Assembly (NCBI GenBank): GCA_949283655.1
Contig: CASDTH010000016.1
Location: 52,151-116,150 of the forward strand
Length of the DNA: 64,000 nucleotides
Source of the DNA: an uncultured bacterium
GTDB lineage: Bacteria; Bacillota; Clostridia; Oscillospirales; Acutalibacteraceae
Direction: 5' to 3'
Position numbers and translations under genes: made by a program. Below the pieces are notes generated by a model, which made no database searches, was not told the DNA's origin, and saw only the letters and a list, made by a program, of their open reading frames with translations. This document shows, piece by piece, positions 51,063 to 59,913 of the stretch; position 1 is the first letter of the stretch; the number at the start of each line of letters is the position of its first letter.

Positions 51063-51617
51063 ATGGAAATGAAAAAAACAAAAATCTATCGTTTAACGCT
51101 GACCGGTGTGATGGCAGCGGTGCTATGTGTGCTGGGGCCGCTCTCTATCCCGATCCCTCTTAGCCCGGTTCCGCTTTCACTGACAAACTTTGCTGTGCTG
51201 CTGACGGCATCTCTGCTGGGCTGGAAGTGGGGCACGGCTAGCTGCGCGGTCTATCTGCTGCTGGGCGTTGTGGGCGTTCCTGTGTTTTCCGGCTTTGCGG
51301 GCGGAGCAGCCAAGCTGCTGGGGCCCACCGGAGGATATCTGGTTGGTTTTTTATTTCTTTCGGTGATTGGCGGCCTCTTCGTTGAAACATTTGAGGGGAA
51401 GCGCTGGCTGGCAGCACTCGGGATGGGGCTTGGCATGCTGGTGAACAACCTGTTTGGCACGGCGTGGCTGGCCTGCCTGATGCAGATAGGGTTTGGCCAG
51501 GCGTTTATGATGGGCGTGGCCCCCTATATCGTGGGTGATCTGATGAAGCTGATCGCCGCGCTGCTGCTGGGCAGCACGCTGCGCCGCCGTCTCAAGGCCA
51601 TGCGGATTTTGCCTTGA
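51063..51617 (+). CDS. bioY: Biotin transporter substrate-binding membrane protein BioY
   Basis: A 184-residue membrane protein, the S component of an ECF-type biotin transporter. Family motifs are 'SIPIPLSPVPLSLTNFAVLL' and 'KLLGPTGGYLVGF', and six helices are predicted. The ATG at 51063 follows GGGAG by eight bases; the ATG at 51045 precedes that site. No ECF ATPase or T component is nearby, so it must use a shared module or work alone. It is repressed through the BirA site and converges with birA across 8 bp. Confidence 0.95.
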   Translation: MEMKKTKIYRLTLTGVMAAVLCVLGPLSIPIPLSPVPLSLTNFAVLLTASLLGWKWGTASCAVYLLLGVVGVPVFSGFAGGAAKLLGPTGGYLVGFLFLSVIGGLFVETFEGKRWLAALGMGLGMLVNNLFGTAWLACLMQIGFGQAFMMGVAPYIVGDLMKLIAALLLGSTLRRRLKAMRILP

Positions 51618-51625
51618 GCGGCTGA

Positions 51626-52612
51626 TTATCCTTCTTCCAACCGGCGGATGGTGATCTCGCCAGAGCTCAGTGTTTCGCGCGCGCCGTTCGCCCGCTCCAC
51701 AATCAGGCCGCCGTTTTGGTCGATATCGATCGCAGTGGCCTCAAACCATTCGTTGTTGCGCAGGCAGCGGATTTTTTCCCCCAGCGTCATGGAGCGGCGG
51801 CGGTATTCCGCAAGAAAGGCCCGCTCCTCCATTGTTTCACACAGGGCGCATAGCTGGTTGATGATTTCAGCGGCCAGCTGGTTTCGCGTGATGGCAGTGG
51901 GGGTATCGGGCAGGAGAAAGCCTGCTTTGGCGCGCAGCTCCTCCGGGAGCAGCGCGGTGCTGCCCCTGAAATTGATGCCGATGCCTACCACGACACTCTC
52001 AATTGCCCCCGTTTCAAAATGAGTGACGGCCTCCGTCAGGATCCCGCAGATTTTTTTATCCTCCAAATACAGATCATTGACCCATTTGATACGCGGCTGT
52101 TTGCTCACAGTCTGCTCGATGGCGCGGCACACGGCAACTGCTGCTGCTGTGGTGATCAGCACTGCATCGGTGGCATCTGCATTTGGATGCAGGATGACGC
52201 TCATATATAGCCCATTCCCGCGTGGTGAAAAAAAGCGCCTGCCCAAACGCCCGCGGCCCGCGCTCTGCTCCTCTGCCAGCACGGCGCTTCCGTGCGCCGC
52301 GCCGTCAAGGGCCATTTTTTTTGCCTCCTGATTTGTGGAACCGGTGCAGGAGAACACCCGGAGCTCACGGGATGGACTCCCCTCTGCCAAAAAGGGCAGC
52401 ATTCCTTCGGCGGATAGAATGTCCGTATCCGTGCACAGGGTATAGCCCCGGTTGGGTACGGCTTCAATGTGATAGCCTGCTTGCTGCAACGCACGCACCG
52501 CTTTCCACACCGCCGCGCGGGAAACGGAGAGCATGCCTGCGAGTTCTTCCCCTGAGAGGGGTGTCCCGCGGTGTTCCTCCAGCTTTTTCAATATAAAATC
52601 CTTTACAGGCAT
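51626..52612 (-). CDS. birA: Biotin protein ligase and biotin repressor
   Basis: A 328-residue bifunctional BirA. Residues 1-65 are a winged helix ('PLSGEELAGMLSVSRAAVWK'). The ligase domain follows with the biotinyl-AMP loop 'EEQSAGRGRLGRRFFSPRGN' and 'IKWVNDLYLEDKKICGIL'. A C-terminal SH3-like domain ends the protein. It both attaches biotin to carboxylases and represses biotin genes. The ATG at 52612 has AAGGGTGG nine bases upstream. Confidence 0.95.
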   Translation of the reverse strand: MPVKDFILKKLEEHRGTPLSGEELAGMLSVSRAAVWKAVRALQQAGYHIEAVPNRGYTLCTDTDILSAEGMLPFLAEGSPSRELRVFSCTGSTNQEAKKMALDGAAHGSAVLAEEQSAGRGRLGRRFFSPRGNGLYMSVILHPNADATDAVLITTAAAVAVCRAIEQTVSKQPRIKWVNDLYLEDKKICGILTEAVTHFETGAIESVVVGIGINFRGSTALLPEELRAKAGFLLPDTPTAITRNQLAAEIINQLCALCETMEERAFLAEYRRRSMTLGEKIRCLRNNEWFEATAIDIDQNGGLIVERANGARETLSSGEITIRRLEEG

Positions 52613-52669
52613 GGCATGAAACCACCCTTTCTCTCGGATGGGCATGGACTGTCCATCCCTTTTTCGCAC

Positions 52670-52699
52670 AGTATAGCGCAGGGAGCTTTTGCTTGTCAA
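52670..52699 (-). promoter_or_regulatory. birA promoter
   Basis: On the minus strand TTGACA (52699-52694), 18 bp, TATACT (52675-52670). Confidence 0.75.
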
Positions 52700-52895
52700 T
52701 TTTGTTTGCACGCTGTGGAGTGGGCCGCGCCGCCTTCTGGCTCAGGCAGGAGAACGCATGTGCTGGTGCGCGGTTATTTTTTCTGTTATCATGGGGAAAG
52801 ATATGGTACAATAGATTTCAAACTTTAGGCTTCGGATTTCAGGCGTGGGAGCAGGCAAGCTCCAGCCACAGGGGCGGTTGCCGGGGAAAGATACC
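52700..52895. other. Intergenic region between birA and the ABC exporter
   Basis: No supported gene. The birA promoter lies at the left edge and the exporter promoter at the right. Confidence 0.5.
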
Positions 52896-52924
52896 TTTAC
52901 GGCTGGGCCTTAAGCTGCTATAGT
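52896..52924 (+). promoter_or_regulatory. Promoter of the ABC exporter pair
   Basis: TTTACG (52896-52901), 17 bp, TATAGT (52919-52924). Confidence 0.6.
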
Positions 52925-52992
52925 ATAAGCAAAATGCATCCTGCTTGAATTTTGCCGTCTGGCGTCTGTAGGCTGCGTTTCGGGGTGACAGA

Positions 52993-54732
52993 ATGCGTAA
53001 ACTGATGCATTATTTGAAGGGCTTTCGCAAGGAGGTGCTCCTTGGCCCACTGTTTAAGCTGACAGAGGCCATTTTTGAATTGATTGTCCCTCTTGTTATG
53101 GCTCGGATCATTGATAACGGCATCCGAGGAAACAACACGGGGTATATTCTGCGGATGGGTGGCGTGCTCGTTTTGCTGGGTGTGACTGGCCTGCTGTGTG
53201 CGCTTGTGTGCCAGTACTTTGCGGCCAGGGCTTCGCAGGGGGTGGGCACAGTGCTGCGAAACGACCTGTTTCGCCATATCAATAGCCTTTCCTATGCGGA
53301 GATTGATCAAATCGGCACGCCATCTCTGCTTACAAGGCTGATAAACGATGTCAATCAATTGCAGCTGGCGGTGGCGATGCTGATCCGGCTGGTGATTCGC
53401 GCGCCGTTTCTGGTGCTCGGCTCTACAGTGATGGCTATGCTGATCGATCTGCGGCTTTCGCTGATTTTTCTGGCGGCCGCGCCTCTGATTGCGGGCGTGA
53501 TTTATCTGATCATGAGCCGCTCTATCCCGTTTTACCGGATTACACAAAAGCTACTGGATCGTGTATCGCTCATCACGCGGGAGAATCTGTCCGGCGCGCG
53601 GGTCATCCGGGCCTTTTCCCGCCAGGGGGCGGAGCAGGAGCGTTTCCGGGAGGCAGCGTCGGATATCGAACGCACGGCGGTCAGGGTCGGCAAAATCTCT
53701 GCTCTGCTCAACCCGGCCACCAGTGTAATCGTCAATTTGGCGATTATCGCCATCATTTGGTTTGGCGGGCTTCAGGTGGATAGCGGGCGGTTGACTCAGG
53801 GTGAAATTACCGCCCTTGTGAGCTATATGACGCAGATCATGCTGGCGTTGATCGTGATTGCGAATCTCGTTGTCATTTTTACAAAGGCGTCGGCCTGCGG
53901 CACGCGCGTCAGTGAGGTGCTGGAGCTTACCCCCAGTGTGACGGATGTAGGAAACGCGGCTGTTTCCGTGCAGGCGGATGCACAGACGCCCAAGGTATCG
54001 TTTGAAAATGTGTCGTTTGCCTATGCGGGTTCGCAGGAGAACGCACTGGAGGGCATCCAGCTGAGCGTCCGGCCGGGGGAGACCATCGGCGTGATTGGCG
54101 GCACTGGCTCCGGCAAATCCACATTTGTCAACCTGATTCCGCGTTTTTATGATGCAACAGCTGGGTGTGTGCGGATTGACGGCGCGGATGTGAAGGCATA
54201 CCCCTTTGCCCAGCTGCGTGGTCGGATTGGCGTGGTGCCGCAGAAGGCGGTTCTGTTTGCTGGTACCCTGCGGGAAAACATGCAGTGGCGCAAAGCGGAT
54301 GCAACGGATGCGGAGATTTATCACGCGCTGGAGATTGCACAGGCCGCCGAATTCGTCAATAAGCTGCCCGAAGGGCTGGATACAATGCTCCAACAGGGTG
54401 GCGGAAATCTCTCCGGCGGGCAGCGGCAGCGGCTGACCATTGCACGCGCACTGGTCGGCTCGCCGCAGATTCTGATTTTGGACGATAGCGCAAGCGCTCT
54501 GGATTTTGCGACCGATGCGGCGTTGCGCCAATCGCTGCGCCGGCAGACCAGGGGTATGACGGTGTTTATGGTTTCCCAGCGGGCGGGCACAGTGCGCGCG
54601 GCGGACCGCATCGTCGTGCTCGACGATGGGAGAATTGCCGGAGTGGGGCCGCACCACGAGCTGTTTGAAACTTGTGCGGTCTATCGGGAGATTTGCCTTT
54701 CCCAGATGAATGCAGAGGAGGCAGCCGGATGA
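52993..54732 (+). CDS. Heterodimeric ABC exporter, subunit with degenerate ATPase site
   Basis: A 579-residue fused exporter half: six membrane helices (about 1-310), then the ATPase. Walker A 'IGGTGSGKSTFVNLI' and signature 'NLSGGQRQRLTIARAL' are intact. The catalytic glutamate is aspartate ('LILDDSASALD') and the switch histidine is glutamine ('VFMVSQRAG'). This is the usual degenerate partner of heterodimeric multidrug-type exporters (BmrC/LmrC class). The second half overlaps by ATGA. Confidence 0.93.
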   Translation: MRKLMHYLKGFRKEVLLGPLFKLTEAIFELIVPLVMARIIDNGIRGNNTGYILRMGGVLVLLGVTGLLCALVCQYFAARASQGVGTVLRNDLFRHINSLSYAEIDQIGTPSLLTRLINDVNQLQLAVAMLIRLVIRAPFLVLGSTVMAMLIDLRLSLIFLAAAPLIAGVIYLIMSRSIPFYRITQKLLDRVSLITRENLSGARVIRAFSRQGAEQERFREAASDIERTAVRVGKISALLNPATSVIVNLAIIAIIWFGGLQVDSGRLTQGEITALVSYMTQIMLALIVIANLVVIFTKASACGTRVSEVLELTPSVTDVGNAAVSVQADAQTPKVSFENVSFAYAGSQENALEGIQLSVRPGETIGVIGGTGSGKSTFVNLIPRFYDATAGCVRIDGADVKAYPFAQLRGRIGVVPQKAVLFAGTLRENMQWRKADATDAEIYHALEIAQAAEFVNKLPEGLDTMLQQGGGNLSGGQRQRLTIARALVGSPQILILDDSASALDFATDAALRQSLRRQTRGMTVFMVSQRAGTVRAADRIVVLDDGRIAGVGPHHELFETCAVYREICLSQMNAEEAAG

Positions 54733-56471
54733 GAAAGCAGATTTTAAAACGGGTGCTGCGCTTTACCAAGCCCTATACCGGGTACCTCGTCCTGGCGATT
54801 GTCAGCGCGCTGATTAGCGTTGGCATGTCGCTGTATGCGCCGGTGCTGACCGGCCGGGGAATTGACTACATCATCGGCCCGGGAAATGTTGATTTTGCCG
54901 GTATTCTCTCTACGCTCCTGCTGCTGGCGGGCACAGTTGCGCTAGGGGCGCTGTTTCAGTGGATGCTGGCGCAATGCACGAATATTCTGGCCTACCGCAC
55001 GGTGCGAGATCTGCGCATCGCCGTGTTTAACAAGCTGGAGCGCGTGCCGCTGCGAATGCTTGATTCCCATGCACATGGGGATTTGATGAACCGTGTCGTG
55101 AATGATATTGATCAAGTGTCCGATGGCCTGCTGCAGGGCTTTACTCAGCTGTTTACTGGTGTTGTCACGATCTTGGGCACGCTGGGCTTTATGTTGTATG
55201 TCAGCCCGGTGATCACTCTGGTTGTGGTGCTGCTGACGCCGCTATCCCTGTTTGTATCCGCCTTTATCGCGAAGCGCTCCTATCAGAAATTTCAGGAGCA
55301 GTCGCAGACAAGAGGCGAGCTCAGTGGCTATGCGGAGGAGCTTGTGGGCGGCCAGAAGGTGGTCAAAGCCTTCGGGTATGAGGCGCGCGCTCAGGCTGGG
55401 TTTGAGCAGATCAATGCAAGGTTGTATGACTGCGGGGTGAAGGCACAGTTCTATTCCTCCCTGACCAACCCGTGTACACGCTTTGTCAATGCGATGGTTT
55501 ATGCGGCGGTCGGCGTTTGCGGCGCGATTGCGGCGCTGCGCGGCAGCCTTACCATTGGGCAGCTCTCTGCCTTTTTGCAATATGCCAACCAATATACAAA
55601 GCCGTTCAATGAGATATCCGGCGTTGTTACCGAGCTGCAGGCGGCCATTGCCTGCGCAGGCCGTGTGTTTGAGGTGCTGGATGCGCAGGATGAGACGATG
55701 GATGCGCCGGATGCCCTGCGCATGGAGCAAAGCCGGGGGCAGGTTAATCTCAATGACGTCTGCTTTTCTTATCACCCGGAGAAACGCTTTATAGAGCACC
55801 TGAATCTTTATGCAAACCCGGGGCAGCGCATCGCGATCGTGGGGCCGACCGGCTGCGGAAAGACGACGGTGATCAATCTGCTGATGCGTTTTTATGATGT
55901 GAATCAGGGCGAAATCCTCGTGGATGGGGTAGATATCCGGGCGATCACACGCGCAAGCCTGCGCAGGCAATTCGGCATGGTGCTGCAGGATACCTGGCTG
56001 TTTGCCGGCACGGTGCGGGATAATATTGCTTACGGCCGGCCGGACGCTTCTCTGGAGCAGGTGATGGAGGCCGCGAAAGCGGCCCATGCGCATAGCTTTA
56101 TCAAGCGCTTGCCGGAGGGGTATGATACCCTCCTCGCAGAGGATGGGGGCAATCTTTCACAGGGGCAGCGGCAGCTGCTGAGCATTGCGCGCGTGATGCT
56201 TACAGACCCGCCGATGCTGATCCTCGATGAGGCGACAAGCAGCATCGATACCCGCACGGAGCTGCGGGTGCAGCGCGCCTTCACCCACATGATGGAGGGC
56301 CGCACCTGCTTTATTGTCGCGCACCGGCTTTCCACCATCCGGGAGGCAGACTGTATTCTCGTCATGCGGGATGGGCAGATTATCGAGCAGGGCACACATG
56401 AGAGCCTGCTGCGCAAAAATGGATTTTATGCGCAGCTTTATCAGAGCCAGTTCGCCCGGGCGGAGGAGTAG
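54729..56471 (+). CDS. Heterodimeric ABC exporter, subunit with canonical ATPase site
   Basis: A 580-residue partner with a complete site: Walker A 'VGPTGCGKTTVINLL', signature 'NLSQGQRQLLSIARVM', Walker B with glutamate 'LILDEATSSID' and histidine 'FIVAHRLSTI'. Six membrane helices precede it. The start at 54729 overlaps the stop of the first subunit. The pair forms an outward transporter for drugs, lipids or peptides; the substrate is unknown. Confidence 0.95.
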   Translation: MRKQILKRVLRFTKPYTGYLVLAIVSALISVGMSLYAPVLTGRGIDYIIGPGNVDFAGILSTLLLLAGTVALGALFQWMLAQCTNILAYRTVRDLRIAVFNKLERVPLRMLDSHAHGDLMNRVVNDIDQVSDGLLQGFTQLFTGVVTILGTLGFMLYVSPVITLVVVLLTPLSLFVSAFIAKRSYQKFQEQSQTRGELSGYAEELVGGQKVVKAFGYEARAQAGFEQINARLYDCGVKAQFYSSLTNPCTRFVNAMVYAAVGVCGAIAALRGSLTIGQLSAFLQYANQYTKPFNEISGVVTELQAAIACAGRVFEVLDAQDETMDAPDALRMEQSRGQVNLNDVCFSYHPEKRFIEHLNLYANPGQRIAIVGPTGCGKTTVINLLMRFYDVNQGEILVDGVDIRAITRASLRRQFGMVLQDTWLFAGTVRDNIAYGRPDASLEQVMEAAKAAHAHSFIKRLPEGYDTLLAEDGGNLSQGQRQLLSIARVMLTDPPMLILDEATSSIDTRTELRVQRAFTHMMEGRTCFIVAHRLSTIREADCILVMRDGQIIEQGTHESLLRKNGFYAQLYQSQFARAEE

Positions 56472-56524
56472 TAGCCGCAAGAGATCCCGTTTGCGCTCAC
56501 TTTGCTTCATCAACGCTTCCAGCC

Positions 56525-56553
56525 TTGACGCCTATTTGGAAAAACGATATAAT
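56525..56553 (+). promoter_or_regulatory. Promoter of the sulfatase-maturase pair
   Basis: TTGACG (56525-56530), 17 bp, TATAAT (56548-56553), about 30 bp before the sulfatase start; AGAGGAG is the ribosome site. Confidence 0.85.
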
Positions 56554-56584
56554 AAAATTCAATTATACATAAGAGGAGAATCAA

Positions 56585-58612
56585 ATGAAAAAGATCACGC
56601 TTGAGAAGGGGAAAAAGGTGTTTCCGCTACTCCTCATGGCGCTGGGGGTTTGCCTCATGCTCGCCATGTGGATTATCCGGCTGAATCTGGTGGCGGTGAT
56701 CTCCGTTGCCTATTGCTGCATTGTAACGGCAGTTATTTTATTGGGCCTCCTTTTCAAGCAGAAGGTCTATGCTCCGATGATTTATGGTTATGCTGCGGCC
56801 TGTATTGGTATTGTGGTTTATTATATCGTCTGGGGGGCGGATGCCGGCTTTGGCGCATTCACCTCTGGTCTGGCGGGCTTCAACTCTGCGGAGCATCCGT
56901 GGCTGACGGGCGAAGGGAATTTTGGCACCAGGCTGCTGGGGAATTTGCTGCTGGCGCTGCCTTGTTCGCTGGCGCTTTGGGGGCTGTATTGTGTTGCGCG
57001 CCGTTCCTTCCGCAAGGAGGCCCTCAAAAAGGCCGTGGTTGCCGTTTTGGGGCTGGCGCTTGCAGGGACGACCATTTTTTACGTGCTCACAATGAATCTG
57101 CGCTCCGTGCCGAACACGCAGAGAATGTGGGAAGGGCAGGACGATTATCTGAAGAATGTGGATAGAACCGCTGACAGCGACAGCCCGAATGTGCTGGTGA
57201 TTCTGATGGATGATCTCGGCTGGGGCGATATTTCGCTTAACGGAGCGATTTATGACACGCCTAATATTGATAGCATCGGAGAAAACGGCCTGAATCTGGA
57301 GAACTTTTACTCCTCCTATTCCGTGTGCTCTCCCGCCCGCTTTGCGGCGATGACTGCCCGCTATCCTTACCGCGGCTTTGCAGATAATGTGGTTTATCCC
57401 ACGGTGGATACGCTTTCTCCCTTTGCTGCTACCAGGATATTCAATTCCGTCGAGATGGGCGGCAATGCGGATGGGATGCTCGGCGATGAAATTACCATGG
57501 CGGAAACCTTTCATGCCGCAGGCTATGCCACAGGCCTGTTTGGCAAGTGGCATTTGGGGGATTATGGCGAGTATCTGCCCACCAATCAGGGGTTTGATTA
57601 TTTCTATGGTAGCCATCATGTCAATGATATGACGCCGTTTTATCATGTGCGTGAGAAGGGCGGCCAATACACGATTGTGCACGGTACCGATGAGTTGAAG
57701 GATCAATCCAACGCGACCAGATGGATTCATGACGAATTATCCGCCTGGATTACCGAGCAGGCGCAGGCCGGCCATCCCTTCCTTGCCTATTACACCACGC
57801 CATGGCCGCATGCGCCGGTATATGCTGGGGATGATTTCGACGGTGTGAGTGGCATGGGCACGTATGTGGACTGTGTGACGGAGTTTGATGATTATTTAGG
57901 CCGCCTGTTCACCACGATGGAGGAGCTCGGCGTGCTGGAGAATACGATCATTGTATTCACCAGCGATAACGGCCCTGCGCTGGAGGGCTCGGTCGGCGAT
58001 CTGCGCGGCGGGAAGTATCTGGCCTATGAGGGCGGCCAGAAGGTACCTTTCCTGATCCGGTGGGATGGCGCTGACGGCGCGCTTGGGCAAACCGGCGCTA
58101 CAAGGAAGCAATCCGCCACATTGGTGGATCTCTACCCGACGCTTGTGGAGCTTTGCGGTATCACAGGTAAAAACAGCACGGTGCAAGCTTATATGCCGGA
58201 GGATCGCATGATCGATGGCATTTCCATGGCCCCATTGCTCAGAGAAGATGCTGTTATCCATACGCAGGAGCATCCGATTCTCCACATGAAGCGGGAGGAT
58301 ATTAAGGCGATCCAGTATACCATCCCGGCGTCGGAGGTGCGCGCTCAATATCCGGAGTATCATTATGATGTATTGACAGAGAACCAATATGTTACGTTTA
58401 AGTATTTTGACCGCATTCAGAATGACAATTCTGCATTTTTCGATAAATACCGCAACAACTGGCTGCATATCTTGACGGACGATGCAGGGGAGAATTATAA
58501 CCGCTCTACCGTATATCCGGAGATTGCGGATACACTCCACCAGAAGCTGGATGAAATCCAGCAGGATTTCAAAGAGAACCGGCGCGGGATATTAGAAACA
58601 CCGGCGGAATAA
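56585..58612 (+). CDS. Membrane-anchored sulfatase, formylglycine type
   Basis: A 675-residue protein with about five N-terminal membrane helices (1-180) and an extracytoplasmic type I sulfatase domain (about 200-660). 'PNVLVILMDDLGWGDISLNG' holds metal-binding aspartates. The active-site C-x-P-x-R is C248-S-P-A-R252 in 'YSVCSPARFAAMTARYPYRG', where the cysteine must become formylglycine. 'GLFGKWHLGDYGEYLP' and 'VFTSDNGP' complete the site. The maturase gene lies 80 bp downstream. The multi-helix N-terminus is more common in LTA-synthase-like enzymes than in sulfatases, but the CxPxR motif decides for sulfatase. The target may be sulfated mucin glycans (inferred). Confidence 0.92.
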   Translation: MKKITLEKGKKVFPLLLMALGVCLMLAMWIIRLNLVAVISVAYCCIVTAVILLGLLFKQKVYAPMIYGYAAACIGIVVYYIVWGADAGFGAFTSGLAGFNSAEHPWLTGEGNFGTRLLGNLLLALPCSLALWGLYCVARRSFRKEALKKAVVAVLGLALAGTTIFYVLTMNLRSVPNTQRMWEGQDDYLKNVDRTADSDSPNVLVILMDDLGWGDISLNGAIYDTPNIDSIGENGLNLENFYSSYSVCSPARFAAMTARYPYRGFADNVVYPTVDTLSPFAATRIFNSVEMGGNADGMLGDEITMAETFHAAGYATGLFGKWHLGDYGEYLPTNQGFDYFYGSHHVNDMTPFYHVREKGGQYTIVHGTDELKDQSNATRWIHDELSAWITEQAQAGHPFLAYYTTPWPHAPVYAGDDFDGVSGMGTYVDCVTEFDDYLGRLFTTMEELGVLENTIIVFTSDNGPALEGSVGDLRGGKYLAYEGGQKVPFLIRWDGADGALGQTGATRKQSATLVDLYPTLVELCGITGKNSTVQAYMPEDRMIDGISMAPLLREDAVIHTQEHPILHMKREDIKAIQYTIPASEVRAQYPEYHYDVLTENQYVTFKYFDRIQNDNSAFFDKYRNNWLHILTDDAGENYNRSTVYPEIADTLHQKLDEIQQDFKENRRGILETPAE

Positions 58613-58692
58613 AACGTGCGATGACCGGCTGTTAGAAAGGCCGTTCGGCGAGCGGGGAATTGCAGCCGGCCTTCAGGAAAGATGGGGTAAAA

Positions 58693-59799
58693 ATGCCGCC
58701 TTTGTCGTTGATGATCAAGCCTGCCTCCTCTCTGTGCAACCTTTCGTGTGAATACTGCTTTTACCGGGATGTTTCCGCCCACCGGGAGCATCTGGGCTTT
58801 GGGGTAATGGCTAGGGAGACAACAGAGCTCCTGATTCGCCGGGCGCTGGATTTTGCCGGCGGGCAGATGGCTGCCTTTGCCTTTCAGGGTGGGGAGCCAA
58901 CGCTTGCAGGCCTTGAGTATTTTGAGCATTTCGTCACTACGGTTGACCGGTTAAATCAGAAGGGGAGCCGGGTATTTTACAGCATCCAGACCAATGGAAT
59001 GCTGCTGGATGAGGCGTGGGCAGGCTTTTTTGCAAAGCATCGTTTTTTAGTCGGGTTAAGTCTGGATGGTGATCGGGAAGGAAATCGCTTTCGGAAAAAG
59101 CCTTCCGGCCAAAACACGTTTTACCGCATTCTGGATGCGGCGGATTTGCTGAAAAAGCACAAGGTGGATTTTAACATCCTCACGGTGCTGACCGGCTACT
59201 GTGCAGAAAATGGAGAGCGGATCTACAAATATTTCCGCTCACAAGGTTTCCGCTATCTTCAATTCATTCCCTGCCTGCGGCCCTTTGGTTCCCAGGAGCA
59301 GAGCGAGCTGTATATGACGGCCGATCAATATGCAGATTTTTTGATCCGGGTGTTTAACCTGTATGTAAAGGATTATGTGCGGGGCAACTATATCAGCATC
59401 CGCCAGTTTGACAATTGGGTACGCTTGTATCTGCGCCAGCCGGTCGAGCAGTGCGGGATGCTGGGGCACTGTTCGCACCAGTTTGTTTCAGAAAGCAACG
59501 GCAATATTTATCCCTGCGATTTTTACTGCACAGATGCATATTGCCTGGGCAATATTGCGGATTTGGATTTGAAAGCTATGGCGCGCTCAGAGCGGGCGCG
59601 TGCGTTTATTCAGGAGAGCATGTCCGTTCCATCCCGCTGCCGCTCCTGTGGCGTTTACCCTCTGTGCCGGGCGGGTGGTTGCAAGCGCACGCAGCTTAGC
59701 GAGGATTATTGCAAAGCCTATAAAACCTTTTTTCAGGCGTGCCTTCCGCTTTTCCGTGTCTTTTTGCGGGAGAAGCCGCCACAGGGCGGGGCTCAGTGA
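58693..59799 (+). CDS. Anaerobic sulfatase-maturating radical SAM enzyme
   Basis: A 368-residue anSME that oxidises the active-site cysteine of a sulfatase to formylglycine without oxygen. The radical SAM cluster motif is C15-x3-C19-x2-C22 ('LCNLSCEYCFYRD'). 'FAFQGGEPTLAGLEYF' is the GGEP motif. Auxiliary Fe-S cysteines lie in 'GNIYPCDFYC' and 'CRSCGVYPLCRAGGC' (SPASM region). Its position directly after a CxPxR sulfatase fixes the likely substrate. The ATG at 58693 follows GGGG; a TTG at 58660 is an alternative. Confidence 0.95.
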   Translation: MPPLSLMIKPASSLCNLSCEYCFYRDVSAHREHLGFGVMARETTELLIRRALDFAGGQMAAFAFQGGEPTLAGLEYFEHFVTTVDRLNQKGSRVFYSIQTNGMLLDEAWAGFFAKHRFLVGLSLDGDREGNRFRKKPSGQNTFYRILDAADLLKKHKVDFNILTVLTGYCAENGERIYKYFRSQGFRYLQFIPCLRPFGSQEQSELYMTADQYADFLIRVFNLYVKDYVRGNYISIRQFDNWVRLYLRQPVEQCGMLGHCSHQFVSESNGNIYPCDFYCTDAYCLGNIADLDLKAMARSERARAFIQESMSVPSRCRSCGVYPLCRAGGCKRTQLSEDYCKAYKTFFQACLPLFRVFLREKPPQGGAQ

Positions 59800-59913
59800 T
59801 CGTATTTCCCGCATTGTTTGGGGAAGAAACAAAGTGGTTGCTCTCCGAATGCGGGCTTTTCAGGTTGTGTAAATCGTTTGTTATAGAATATATTTGTGGT
59901 TGGAGTGAAGAAT

